Positions 29,521 through 37,411 of a DNA stretch of 37,411 nt are shown here, in pieces. The stretch covers positions 1-37,411 of the IMG/VR virus record IMGVR_UViG_3300048597_000664. One strand, 5' to 3'. Under the pieces are notes generated by a model. That model ran no database searches. It saw only the letters and a program-made list of their open reading frames with translations, and was not told where the DNA came from. Made by a program: the position numbers and the translations under genes. Position 1 is the stretch's first letter. Every line of letters starts with the position of its first letter. Source of the stretch: a virus.

Positions 29521-30474
29521 ATGCCCCTTGATACCACCATCATCGCGGCCGTGCCGGAGACCGTTGCCGGCACCCGCCAGGCGCCGTCGCTGGCGACGAA
29601 CGCCCTGACCGTCTTCGGCTTCAACCCGGTGCCGATCCAGTCGTCTGAAGTGCGCCGCGCCATCGACGTGGCGTTCCCTGGCCGACGCCCCTCGCTGAAG
29701 ACCGGCGTGCATGCCCGCGTGCCGTTCTCGGTTGAGCTGTCCGGCGCTGGTACCGCCGCCGGCGTGCCCTTTTGGGCAGCGCTGCTGCGCGGCTGCATGT
29801 TCGGCGCTTCGGTGCCCAACGGCGTCATCGATTGCGCTCACCCGCTGGCCAGCGTTGGCGACGGCGGCGCGCTGTCAATCGATTGGTGGAAGGACAATGC
29901 CCGCCAGCAGCTGTTCGGTGCGCGCGGCAACGCCGTGTTCGATTTTACCGAGAAGCAGCTGCCGAGCCTCGCCTTCGACCTTCTGGGCCTGATCGTCGCC
30001 GGCGTGCCGGTGCAGGCGAACACCGCCGGGGCCGTGACGCTGCCGACCTATCCGGCGCCGGTGGAGATCAACCTCGCCAACACCGCGATCACGCTCGACG
30101 GCTTCACGCTTGGTTGCCGCAGCTTCAACCTCGACCTGGGCATGAAGACGACGCTCTACTCGACCACCGGATCACGGAGCATCATCTTCGACAAGGCCGA
30201 AGACGGCGATCGCCGCAGCGCGGGCGGCACGTTGGTTGCCGAGCTGCCCGACCCTTCGGTGAAGAACTATTTCGCCGACACCCTGGCGGGAACGCCGCGG
30301 ACCTTCACGCTGACCCACGGCACCGTTGCCGGCAACATCATCGAGATCAGCACCTCGGTGTTCGTGCCGACCGACATCACCTTCAGTGTCGAGAGCAACC
30401 GGTTGTTCATGAACATGCCGTTCGCGCTGCCGCCGACGGCCGCCGGCAACGACTTCGCCCTCAAGACCAAGTGA
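29521..30474 (+). CDS. Siphovirus-type tail tube (major tail) protein
   Basis: 317 residues, beta-rich and with strong GAGGAG upstream. VPETVAGTRQAPSLATNALT near the start, VPFSVELSGAGTAAGVPFWA, then ITLDGFTLGCRSFNLDLGMK and SIIFDKAEDGDRRSAGGTLV are typical of tail tube proteins of long flexible tails. No sheath gene is seen, unlike Mu, so the tail is non-contractile. It is followed directly by the tail chaperones, as in lambda (V, then G/GT). Confidence 0.85.
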   Translation: MPLDTTIIAAVPETVAGTRQAPSLATNALTVFGFNPVPIQSSEVRRAIDVAFPGRRPSLKTGVHARVPFSVELSGAGTAAGVPFWAALLRGCMFGASVPNGVIDCAHPLASVGDGGALSIDWWKDNARQQLFGARGNAVFDFTEKQLPSLAFDLLGLIVAGVPVQANTAGAVTLPTYPAPVEINLANTAITLDGFTLGCRSFNLDLGMKTTLYSTTGSRSIIFDKAEDGDRRSAGGTLVAELPDPSVKNYFADTLAGTPRTFTLTHGTVAGNIIEISTSVFVPTDITFSVESNRLFMNMPFALPPTAAGNDFALKTK

Positions 30475-30484
30475 GAACCGACCG

Positions 30485-30895
30485 ATGAGCAACTTTCGTT
30501 TCGTGAAGAATGCCGCCGTCTGGTGGCCGGTGCGCTGGCAGCTGGCGATCGATGGCGGCCGCACCGAAGAGGTGTCGATCGAGCTCAAGTTCCAACGCGT
30601 CAGGGTAAGTGAGATCGAAGAAATCCGCGCGCTGGAGAATGTCGACTTCGTGCTGCGCACCGCGGCCGACTGGCGCGGCGTGCTCGACGAAGCCGGTAAG
30701 CCGGCGCCGTTCGAGCGCGAGCTCGTTGGCCAGCTGATGGACCAGCCCGGCGTTGCCGAGGCCATCGGCCGCGCCTGGGGCGGCTTCCTCACCGCGACGC
30801 CGGAGAGCCGCCTGGGAAACTCCGTGCCGTCGCCCGCTGGTGGGCCGGCGGCGGCGGCGGAGACAGCCGATCAGACGGCTTCGCCGACAGCCTGA
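30485..30895 (+). CDS. Tail assembly chaperone, short form (lambda G equivalent)
   Basis: 136 residues. RFVKNAAVWWPVRWQLAIDG, ISELEEI-type helix (VRVSEIEEIRALENVDFVLR) and RELVGQLMDQPGVAEAIGRAWG fit a phage tail assembly chaperone, which wraps the tape measure during tail building. At codons 111-112 it has the slippery heptamer GGGAAAC in the right phase for a -1 shift onto the following frame. The last 24 residues after the shift site are low-complexity (Ala/Pro/Ser/Thr), as in other G-type proteins. Confidence 0.85.
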   Translation: MSNFRFVKNAAVWWPVRWQLAIDGGRTEEVSIELKFQRVRVSEIEEIRALENVDFVLRTAADWRGVLDEAGKPAPFERELVGQLMDQPGVAEAIGRAWGGFLTATPESRLGNSVPSPAGGPAAAAETADQTASPTA

Positions 30896-31236
30896 GAAAG
30901 GCATTGGCGGCAACCGGCATGAAGGACCCGGCGGCCATCGAGGCGGAGGTGAAACGCCAGATGGCCGAGCGGCCCAAGCCGGAGCCGATCGAGATCGAGG
31001 ACGAGGATGAAGGGCGGGCGGTGGGATTGTTCCTCGCGCTCGACACCCAGTGGAGCTGGATGCCCAGCGCCATCATCGGAGGGAGTGGCGGTTTGCCGGT
31101 GCGCAGCGGTCTTAGATACGAAGCCATCCCGCCACTGGCGGCCGCGCTCGGCATTACCGTCGACGCGGTGGTGATGCGCGACCTGCAGGTCATGGAAACC
31201 GCTGCGCTGACGGCCCTGGCGGAGGCGCGGCGATGA
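30485..31236 (+). CDS. Tail assembly chaperone, -1 frameshifted long form (lambda GT equivalent)
   Basis: Join of 30485-30820 and 30820-31236 by a -1 slip on GGGAAAC, giving about 250 residues (112 + 138). The second frame is open back past the slip site and forward to 31236. It has no good start: the earliest candidates are TTG 30904 and ATG 30919 with no ribosome site. The T-like part contains EAEVKRQMAERPKPEPIEIE, DEDEGRAVGLFLALDTQWSW, then LGITVDAVVMRDLQVMETAA. Ends four bases into the tape measure start (ATGA). The arrangement mirrors lambda G-GT. Confidence 0.8.
30814..30820 (+). promoter_or_regulatory. Programmed -1 frameshift slippery site GGGAAAC
   Basis: In the zero frame this reads (ct)G GGA AAC, an exact X-XXY-YYZ heptamer; after slipping, GGG AAA. 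Lambda uses GGGAAAG in the same gene. Followed by a GC-rich stretch (CCCGCTGGTGGGCCGGCGG) that could fold as a stimulator. Confidence 0.8.
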
Positions 31237-34118
31237 CTGTGGAAACCCGGGTCAACGTCACAGTCTCGGCCGACGGCAAGGGCGCGTCCGACGCCTTGCA
31301 GAAGCTCAACCGCGACCTGTCTGATACTAAGGTCAAGCAGCTCGATGCCGCGCAGGCCGCAGCGAAGCTGAAGACCGAATACAAGAATCTCGACCAGTCT
31401 GCGGCGGGCGCTGCGGCCAAGGTGGCGGAGCTGCGGAACAAGCTCGTCGGTGCCATCGCCGAAGAGCAGGAGGCGGCGCGCGCCGCGGCCGCCGCCACGC
31501 GCGCCTATGACGAGTATGCCCGCTCGCTGGGCAAGGTCGCCAACTCGGCGGGCCAAATGCGGGCCGCGACCGTCAACCTTGGCCAGCAGATCGGGGATGT
31601 CTCGCAGGGGCTCGCTGCCGGCATCAACCCGGCCACAATCTTTGCGCAGCAGGCCGGGCAGGTATCCTTTGCTCTGTCAGGCATGGGCGGAGCTCTCGGG
31701 AGGGTCGGCGCATTTCTCGGCGGTCCCTGGGGCATCGCGCTGACGGCCGGCCTGGTCGTGCTGTCGCCTCTGGTCGCGAAGCTTTTTGAAGGCGAGAAGG
31801 CCTCCAACGCGGCCGCCGAAGCGACGAAGCGCCAGAAGCAGGCGCTGGAAGAGTTCGACCAGCTGGTCAAGCGGACGATCGAAACCCAGGACGCGATGAT
31901 CAAGCGGCAGGGGGAAGAGGCCGCCAAGCGCCTCGGCCTGGCGGAAGCCACCCGTGCTCAGACTCGCGCGCTGTTGGAGCTGGAGAAGGCCAAGCTCGCC
32001 GGCGAAGTCGCGCGGATGAACGATCCGACCAACGCCACTGAATTCGGCAACCCTGCAGCACAGGCGGCGGGAATTCGTAGCGGCCGCATTGCCGAGATCG
32101 AAAAAGCACTGGCCGACCTCGCGACGCAAACCTCCACCGATCAAGCCCGCGTCCGGGCGGCGGGCGCGTTGGCGAGCCGTGAGAAGATCAGGGAGGCGAC
32201 GGACAAAGCCGCCGCCGCCAACGGCCGTTTCGCGCGCACCGAGGCCGAACTGTTCGAAAAGCGGTCCAAGAACCTGATCACCGAAAAGCAGTACGAGGAC
32301 GGGTACCGAAAGGCGCTGGAGCAGAAGGAGGCGGCGCTCAACAGCATCAAGGACGCGACTAAGGCCGAAGCAGTTGCCCTGCGAGATGCAAAGCGGGAGG
32401 CTAAAGAACTGGCCGATGCCATGGAGCGGCTTCAGTCGCTGCCCGGCCGCAATAGTCAGCTCATCGCCGGACTCGGTGGCGCGGCTGCCGTTGCTGCTCT
32501 TGCTGGCCGACCGATTGGTGGGACGTCAGCCGAGCGGATCGCGGCCAGCGAGCAGGCGAGCCGGGAAAGCGGTCTCGATGGCGTTGTAGAGGGTGCAGCG
32601 GCGCGCGTCGCCGAGGCGAAGCGCCTTGGCGAAGAGCAGGCGCGGAGCTTTTACCAGAAGGCGACGAGGGCCGCGCAGGAGGTCGGAGACCTGATCGGCA
32701 CGGCGTTTGGCGCTCGCGCCGGCGCAGTTGTCAGCGGCATCGGCCAGCTGGGCTTTGGGACCAAGAACAGCAAAGGCATCACCTCCGATCTGACGGGCAT
32801 CGGCAGCCAGTTGACGACGGCCCTTACCGGCGTCTTCGGCAACCGCGCGCAGGGCTTCGCGGATAAGGTCGGCGCGGCCGCCGGCGGCGCCGCAACGGGC
32901 TCCGTCATCAGCGGGATCGGCGACGCGCTGGGCATCAAGAACTCCAAGACGGGGGCACAGATCGGCGGCGCCTTGGGGGGAATTGCCAGCTCGTTCGGCA
33001 TCCCCGGCGGCGAGATCATCGGCTCAATCCTCGGTGGCCTCGTTGGCAACTTGTTTGCCAAGAAGGGCTCGACGACCATCTCAGCCACCGATGGCAAGAT
33101 CAGCCAGACGGGCAGCGGCAATGCCAGCATTCAGAAGGCTACCGGCGCGCTGGGGAACACCCTGACCGATGCGCTGCAGGCCATCGCGGACCAGCTGGGC
33201 GGCGAGATCGGCACCTTTGCAGTGTCGATCGGCAAGCGGGGCGATCGCTTCCGGGTCGACCGCAGCGGTACCGGCAAGATCAACGGCAAGACCGTCACGG
33301 GCACCGGCACCGAGAGCGAAGCGCTGGCGCTGGCCATCGCCGACGCCATCCGCGACGGCGGCGTCGTCACCCGGTCGCCGCGTGTCCAGGCGGTGCTGCA
33401 GCAGTATGCCGACAACATCAACAAGGCGGTCGCCGAAGCCTTGAAGGTGAAGAGCCTGGAGGATCTGATCAGCGATCGGCAGAACCCGTTCGCGTCGGCC
33501 TTCCGCCAGCTCGAAGACCAGCTGAAGCAGCGGGTGAGCATCGCCGAGCAATATGGCTTCGACCTGGTCGAGATCGAGCGGATCAACGGCGAGGACCGTG
33601 CGGCTGTGTTGAAGGACACGCTGGCCAATGCCACGGGCAGCATCAAGAACCTGCTGAACGACCTGCAATTCGGCAGCCGCGCGACCGGCAGCCCGACCGA
33701 GCGGCTTGCCGGGCTGACCGCCGAGCGCGACCGGCTGACGGCGCTGGCGCGCGGCGGCGACGACAGCCAGCTCGACGCGATCGCCAGCATCATCCAGCAG
33801 ATCGATGACCTCCAGAAGGAGACGTTCGGCAAGACACAGGGCTTTGCCAGCGGCCGCGCCGATTCGGTCGCGCTGCTCAATGACCTGGTGAAGACGACCG
33901 AGGATCGCATCAAGGCGGCGGCCGATGCGGCGCGCGCCGGGACCGAGACCACCAACAACAAGCTGACCGAGGCGAACGCCACGCTGGAGGACATCTACCG
34001 CGCCAACCTCCAGACCAACCAGGGCATCGACGGCCTGACCGCCGCCATGCAGGCGATCATCGCCGGCCGGGTGCTCGGCGGCGGCAACCTCAACAGCCAG
34101 TTCGTGAGGCTCAATTGA
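31233..34118 (+). CDS. Tail tape measure protein
   Basis: 961 residues, the largest product. It sets tail length and is ejected with DNA. The N-terminal 110 residues are coiled coil (LQKLNRDLSDTKVKQLDAAQ and on). About 120-185 is the typical tape-measure segment: QIGDVSQGLAAGINPATIFA, QQAGQVSFALSGMGGALG, then a membrane helix (WGIALTAGLVVLSPLVAKLF, about 166-185). A second glycine-rich region (about 490-615, SGIGDALGIKNSKTGAQIGG, GEIIGSILGGLVGNLF) is probably membrane-active. The end (LEDIYRANLQTNQGIDGLTA) is helical. Using the usual 0.15 nm per residue, the tail would be about 140 nm. Overlaps the chaperone stop by ATGA and the next gene by TTGA. Confidence 0.94.
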   Translation: MTVETRVNVTVSADGKGASDALQKLNRDLSDTKVKQLDAAQAAAKLKTEYKNLDQSAAGAAAKVAELRNKLVGAIAEEQEAARAAAAATRAYDEYARSLGKVANSAGQMRAATVNLGQQIGDVSQGLAAGINPATIFAQQAGQVSFALSGMGGALGRVGAFLGGPWGIALTAGLVVLSPLVAKLFEGEKASNAAAEATKRQKQALEEFDQLVKRTIETQDAMIKRQGEEAAKRLGLAEATRAQTRALLELEKAKLAGEVARMNDPTNATEFGNPAAQAAGIRSGRIAEIEKALADLATQTSTDQARVRAAGALASREKIREATDKAAAANGRFARTEAELFEKRSKNLITEKQYEDGYRKALEQKEAALNSIKDATKAEAVALRDAKREAKELADAMERLQSLPGRNSQLIAGLGGAAAVAALAGRPIGGTSAERIAASEQASRESGLDGVVEGAAARVAEAKRLGEEQARSFYQKATRAAQEVGDLIGTAFGARAGAVVSGIGQLGFGTKNSKGITSDLTGIGSQLTTALTGVFGNRAQGFADKVGAAAGGAATGSVISGIGDALGIKNSKTGAQIGGALGGIASSFGIPGGEIIGSILGGLVGNLFAKKGSTTISATDGKISQTGSGNASIQKATGALGNTLTDALQAIADQLGGEIGTFAVSIGKRGDRFRVDRSGTGKINGKTVTGTGTESEALALAIADAIRDGGVVTRSPRVQAVLQQYADNINKAVAEALKVKSLEDLISDRQNPFASAFRQLEDQLKQRVSIAEQYGFDLVEIERINGEDRAAVLKDTLANATGSIKNLLNDLQFGSRATGSPTERLAGLTAERDRLTALARGGDDSQLDAIASIIQQIDDLQKETFGKTQGFASGRADSVALLNDLVKTTEDRIKAAADAARAGTETTNNKLTEANATLEDIYRANLQTNQGIDGLTAAMQAIIAGRVLGGGNLNSQFVRLN

Positions 34119-35995
34119 GCCGGGTGCTGCTCTTCGAATGCAGCCCGCGCCGGATCAGCGATGGCGTCGTGGTGGCCCAGCGCTTCTGCTACAAGGCCGT
34201 CGGCGCGGCCAACTATCTCGGCCAGTCATGGGAGCCGGTGGTCATTGCGCCGCCGGAGTTCACCAGTGCCATCGGCTTCGACGGCCGCGACTTTTCCGCC
34301 AGGCCCGAGACCCAGAATGGCGACCTGTCGTTCGTGCTGACGCCGGCCGTTGCGGGTGCTGCGCGGCTGATCTGGAAGGACGCGGACGTCGTTATAAAGG
34401 CCGCGGCCTGGCTGCCTGGTGGCGGCCGGCCGGCCGATGGCGCGTTCGCCGAGATCTGGAAGGGCAAGGCCGACGAGCTGACCACCATCCTCGGCGTCGC
34501 CCGCGTCACGCTGGTCGACGCCGGCCAGGTGCTGCGCGCGCCGGCGGCGGTGACCAAGTTCGGCAGTGCGGGCAACGCGCTGCTGGATTCGACGGACGCC
34601 GTGAAGGACCGGGCAGCCGGCAGCGTCGTGCCGCAGGCCTGGGGCCAGGTGCTGGGCATTCCGGGGATCCTCGTTGACCGGGCCAACGGCATCTATCTGT
34701 TCGCCAACAGCGTGGCGACGGCAGTGGCGGGGTTTTACGACGGCGGCGCGCCCTTCACGCTGGGCGTGGCCCGCGCCAGCCTCGCGGCGCTGCAGGGCAA
34801 CGTGCCGGCGGCCGGCGCGGTAGATTACTGCCTCAATGCCGGCGGCATGCTGCTGGCGCGGCCCTGGGACACGCCGAACTTTCCCTTCACCTGCGACGCC
34901 ACCTTCGGCAACACCCGCGCGGCCGACATCGCCAGCGCCATCGTGGCCAGCCGATCGGCGCTGACCTTCAAGGCCGGCGTGGTCGCCGCGTTCAACGCCC
35001 TGCAGGGGGCCGCCTGCGGGATCTATGTCGATGACGATGCCAGCCTGGGCACGCTGCTCGATCGCATCTTTGGGGGGCTGGGCGCATTCTGGCGGCTGAC
35101 CGCGGCCGGGACGATCGACATCCAGCGCATCGGTTTCGCCGGCAGCCCGGCGTTGACCATCAACACCTTCCGCGGCCGGCCGAGCCGGCAGAGGATCATC
35201 GTGCCGACCGGCCGCCGCAGCCTCGGCTATGCCCGCAACAACCGGGTCCACAGCGAGAGCGAGATCGCCGCCATCGTGCTGGTCGAGGCGAGTGATCCGG
35301 TGCTGTCGCGGCTGTCGCCGACCAGCGGCCAGGCGGCCAGCAACTTCACCGCGTCGGACGGCAACCCCTATAGCCGGATCGTCGCCAGCGGTGAGGCGCG
35401 CGACGGCGATGTGGTGAGTTTCCCCAGCACCTTGCCCGGTGTGCCCAAGATCACCTTCCTGCCCGGCGGAAACGCAGCGTCGTCGGGCCAGAACATCAAC
35501 ATCATCGCGCAAGGACTGTCGGCCTCGGGTTTCACCATGAAGGCCAAGGCGCAGGGCGTCACGGTCGGCAGCACGATCACCGACAGCCCGTCTTCGGCCG
35601 GCGGCGGCGGCGAGCCAACCCGCGTGATCAACCGCTCGGACGGCGGCGCACCCTTCAACGGCGGCTTCACCTTCCGGTACCAGGTGACGGTCGGCAACAT
35701 CGCGCCTGGTGAGCCGGGCTTCATCACGGTCCTGTTCTGGGCCAAGCGCGGCGGTTCGTGGCAGGAGGTCGGCCGCGAAAACCATTCGGTCAGCACGACC
35801 ACCAACAAAACCGTCTACCCCGGCACGGTCGATTTCGGCGGCGGCAACGAGTTCGGCATGAGCGTCGATTACGCCGAGGGCAGCGGCACCGCCCTGACCA
35901 GCTTCATCAACGTCTCCTACACCCTGGGGACGGTCACCGAAACCAGCCTGACGCCAAGCGGCGCCAGCGCCATTCCGTGGATCGCCTTCCTATGA
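34115..35995 (+). CDS. Distal tail/baseplate protein
   Basis: 626 residues from TTG 34115 (TTGA overlap with the tape measure). The first gene after the tape measure is usually the distal tail or hub component. Beta-rich throughout: QRFCYKAVGAANYLGQSWEP, AIGFDGRDFSARPETQNGDL, PQAWGQVLGIPGILVDRANG; a middle part (LDRIFGGLGAFWRLTAAGTI, DIQRIGF) recalls hub proteins with phage-tail beta barrels; a Gly-rich hinge (about 490) leads to a C-terminal beta domain (GFTFRYQVTVGNIAPGEPGF). A DUF2163-like or hub role is plausible, not proven. TTG start is chosen because it is the only one that spans the conserved beginning. Confidence 0.7.
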   Translation: MSRVLLFECSPRRISDGVVVAQRFCYKAVGAANYLGQSWEPVVIAPPEFTSAIGFDGRDFSARPETQNGDLSFVLTPAVAGAARLIWKDADVVIKAAAWLPGGGRPADGAFAEIWKGKADELTTILGVARVTLVDAGQVLRAPAAVTKFGSAGNALLDSTDAVKDRAAGSVVPQAWGQVLGIPGILVDRANGIYLFANSVATAVAGFYDGGAPFTLGVARASLAALQGNVPAAGAVDYCLNAGGMLLARPWDTPNFPFTCDATFGNTRAADIASAIVASRSALTFKAGVVAAFNALQGAACGIYVDDDASLGTLLDRIFGGLGAFWRLTAAGTIDIQRIGFAGSPALTINTFRGRPSRQRIIVPTGRRSLGYARNNRVHSESEIAAIVLVEASDPVLSRLSPTSGQAASNFTASDGNPYSRIVASGEARDGDVVSFPSTLPGVPKITFLPGGNAASSGQNINIIAQGLSASGFTMKAKAQGVTVGSTITDSPSSAGGGGEPTRVINRSDGGAPFNGGFTFRYQVTVGNIAPGEPGFITVLFWAKRGGSWQEVGRENHSVSTTTNKTVYPGTVDFGGGNEFGMSVDYAEGSGTALTSFINVSYTLGTVTETSLTPSGASAIPWIAFL

Positions 35996-36201
35996 ACTAT
36001 CTCGAACTCGCCGCCGAGGAGCGGCCGGAGCTGCCGACCCGCGAGCGCATGCCCGGCAATGTCGAGGTGCAGTGCCCGACCTGCGGCCAATGGCGGCCGG
36101 GATTTGCCGTCGCCGAGCTCTCGGCCGAGGACGCGGCGCTGCGCGGGACCAGCTGGGCCTGTGATGGCGATCGCACGCGATGGGAGCGCGAGGCCGAATG
36201 A
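35992..36201 (+). CDS. Small Cys-containing protein in the tail module
   Basis: 69 residues from ATGA at 35992. EVQCPTCGQWRPGFAVAELS has one CxxC pair, and a later Cys in SWACDGD, so it is at best a partial zinc ribbon. Similar tiny proteins interrupt tail modules of related phages. Not recognised. Confidence 0.55.
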   Translation: MNYLELAAEERPELPTRERMPGNVEVQCPTCGQWRPGFAVAELSAEDAALRGTSWACDGDRTRWEREAE

Positions 36202-36575
36202 GCACCGCCACCACAGACCGGGCCGAGTTCCTGAAGACCGCAGAAAGGTCGGAAGTGGCCGTTTCGGCGACGCTGCGCACCCGCTGGGGCGATGCCGCCG
36301 GCGACACGGCGCAATCGTCGCTGCTGGTCAACAAGGCCGATGCGACGGCCGAGGCGGCGCGCCAGCTGTCCCTGATGGCGCCGGCGTTCGCGCTCGACAG
36401 CATCGACATCGAGGGGCTGCACTTCGACCTCGAAGGGGCAACCGTGCGGATCGATTATGCCTTCCCTGACGGCAATGCCTTCGGCGGCCCGGCCACTGTC
36501 GACATGCTCGTCGTCCGCGCCACCGTGAGGCTGGCCGACGAGCTCACCACCATCGAAGGGCTGATCGCGCTATGA
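36198..36575 (+). CDS. Hypothetical tail-module protein
   Basis: 125 residues from ATGA at 36198. N-terminal helix-rich part (ATAEAARQLSLMAPAFALDS with preceding SSLLVNKAD) and a beta part (IDIEGLHFDLEGATVRIDYA, VDMLVVRATVRLAD). Looks like a structural or assembly component by position only. Confidence 0.6.
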   Translation: MSTATTDRAEFLKTAERSEVAVSATLRTRWGDAAGDTAQSSLLVNKADATAEAARQLSLMAPAFALDSIDIEGLHFDLEGATVRIDYAFPDGNAFGGPATVDMLVVRATVRLADELTTIEGLIAL

Positions 36576-37411
36576 GCAATGGCCAGATCGTGCGTCTGAT
36601 CCCGATCGCCGGCAGCCAGTTCAACGGCCGCGCCGGCTATGCCGGGATCGCCGGCAACTTCCCGGCTTCGAACCTTGCTGACATCCAGCCCAAGAAGGTG
36701 TGCCAAGGCGGCGCCGGCGGCGGCACGATCGGCATCCAGGTTGATCTCGATCTCGGTGCGGATACGGCGTTCGACACTATCGCGGCGCTCTACACCAACC
36801 TGTCGCTCACGGCGTCCTGGGCGGTTTATGGCTGGACCAACGCTGCCGGTCTGCCCGCCCTGGGCGCCGAAGGGCCGGGCGACCTGATCCTCGGCTCGCC
36901 CAACTTCGGCGGCTTTGGCGTGGCGCCGACGACGCGCGAGCGCCGCCGCCACGGCCTGCTGCAGGGCGCCAGCATCACCCGCCGCTACATCCGCTTCAGC
37001 TTGCAGGACACGGCGGCCGCCAACCCCGATGGCTTCGTCAACTGCGGCAACTTCGTCGTTGGGCAGAGCATCCGGCCCGAGTTCAATTACGAGCTGGGCA
37101 GCGGCCGCAAGATCGATGACCAGTCGATCATCCGCGTGCTTCCTGGCGGTGAGACCGTGCCGGTGCGCGGCGGCCGCACGCCGATCTGGCGCGGCACCTG
37201 GTCGAACCTTTCGGAGGCCGAGCTGCGGCAGATCTACTCGCTGATGCTGGAGGTCGGCATCGGCAGCCCGATCCTCGCCATCGAGGAGCCCGATTCGGTC
37301 ACCGGCCAGTGCGAGGGCCTCCACTACGGCCTGCTCGAAGGCCTCGACTTCAACGAACGGGTCCAGCTCGAAAAGCAGCGCGTCGACGTGCGTGTGCGGG
37401 ACCTGGTGTGA
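36572..37411 (+). CDS. Hypothetical minor tail protein
   Basis: 279 residues, complete: the stop is the last codon of the window. It opens GQIVRLIPIAGSQFNGRAGY, has a discoidin-like feel (beta sandwich with GIQVDLDLGADTAFDTIAAL, SLTASWAVYGWTNAAG, then RRYIRFSLQDTAAANP), and ends with VRGGRTPIWRGTWSNLSEAE and FNERVQLEKQRVDVRVRDL. Such F5/8C-like units occur in phage tail tips. The phrasing suggests a tip or host-contact protein; the rest of the tail module lies beyond the window. Confidence 0.65.
   Translation: MSNGQIVRLIPIAGSQFNGRAGYAGIAGNFPASNLADIQPKKVCQGGAGGGTIGIQVDLDLGADTAFDTIAALYTNLSLTASWAVYGWTNAAGLPALGAEGPGDLILGSPNFGGFGVAPTTRERRRHGLLQGASITRRYIRFSLQDTAAANPDGFVNCGNFVVGQSIRPEFNYELGSGRKIDDQSIIRVLPGGETVPVRGGRTPIWRGTWSNLSEAELRQIYSLMLEVGIGSPILAIEEPDSVTGQCEGLHYGLLEGLDFNERVQLEKQRVDVRVRDLV

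Noticed and set aside
30904-31236. Independent gene starting at TTG 30904
   Set aside because: No ribosome site, and the frame is open upstream to a perfect -1 slippery site; best read as the second part of a frameshifted product.
1-37411. tRNA genes, rRNA genes, CRISPR arrays or insertion sequences
   Set aside because: No cloverleaf-like tRNA, no regular spaced repeats, and no transposase other than MuA were seen by eye; a tRNAscan or repeat search could still find short items.

Overview
The window is most of a transposable (Mu-like) prophage or phage genome: Mu-type transposition and head genes are joined to a long, non-contractile (siphovirus) tail, the general plan of Pseudomonas B3/D3112 and Rhodobacter RcapMu. 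GC content and GC3 are very high, genes are packed with ATGA/TGATG/GTGA stop-start overlaps, and the protein flavour fits an alphaproteobacterial host, perhaps Sphingomonadales (inference; no host gene lies in the window). The window opens on the repressor stop codon and closes on the stop of a tail gene, so both Mu ends, the attachment duplication and the rest of the tail module lie outside it.

Layout. 1-692: leftward CI/S24-like repressor facing a Ner-type regulator across an operator-like switch. 692-9661, early and middle region, all rightward: Ner, an orphan ParB-like protein, small proteins, MuA transposase (D283/D348/E400), MuB ATPase, a protein carrying only the DnaA DNA-binding domain, a zinc-ribbon protein, Gam, several small proteins including a tandem paralogous pair, GemA (gp16) and a Mor-like activator. 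9662-11321, lysis: promoter-like dyad, GH108 endolysin, holin-like protein, overlapping Rz/Rz1 spanins. 11312-20472, packaging and head assembly: DksA/TraR-like protein, DUF2730, VpaChn25_0724-like, gp27-like small terminase, tiny membrane proteins, large terminase (gp28), portal (gp29/DUF935) and MuF with a probable nuclease-toxin tail. 21478-29265: protease/scaffold I, decoration-like protein, major head gpT, HI1506-like protein, an 884-residue virion protein, gp36, gpG and gp37. 29273-37411: siphoviral tail tube, tail-assembly chaperones joined by a -1 frameshift site, 961-residue tape measure, and distal tail proteins.

Three genes run against the late transcript (13408-14220, 14689-14934, 20536-21321) and look like morons. 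Two of them have AT-richer sequence than their neighbours, and the last sits beside the MuF toxin-like domain.

The most interesting unexplained signal is a pair of near-identical 16-bp dyads (24 of 28 bases shared, with a compensatory change that keeps the symmetry). They lie just upstream of the lysis gene and of the protease gene, the two places where Mu has its C-activated late promoters Plys and PI. I propose they are binding sites of the single Mor/C-like activator encoded immediately upstream of the first copy. Other points: a canonical GGGAAAC slippery heptamer in the tail chaperone gene, a repressor lacking the S24 catalytic Ser and Lys, nested inverted repeats at the repressor/ner switch, and strong terminators inside the late region.
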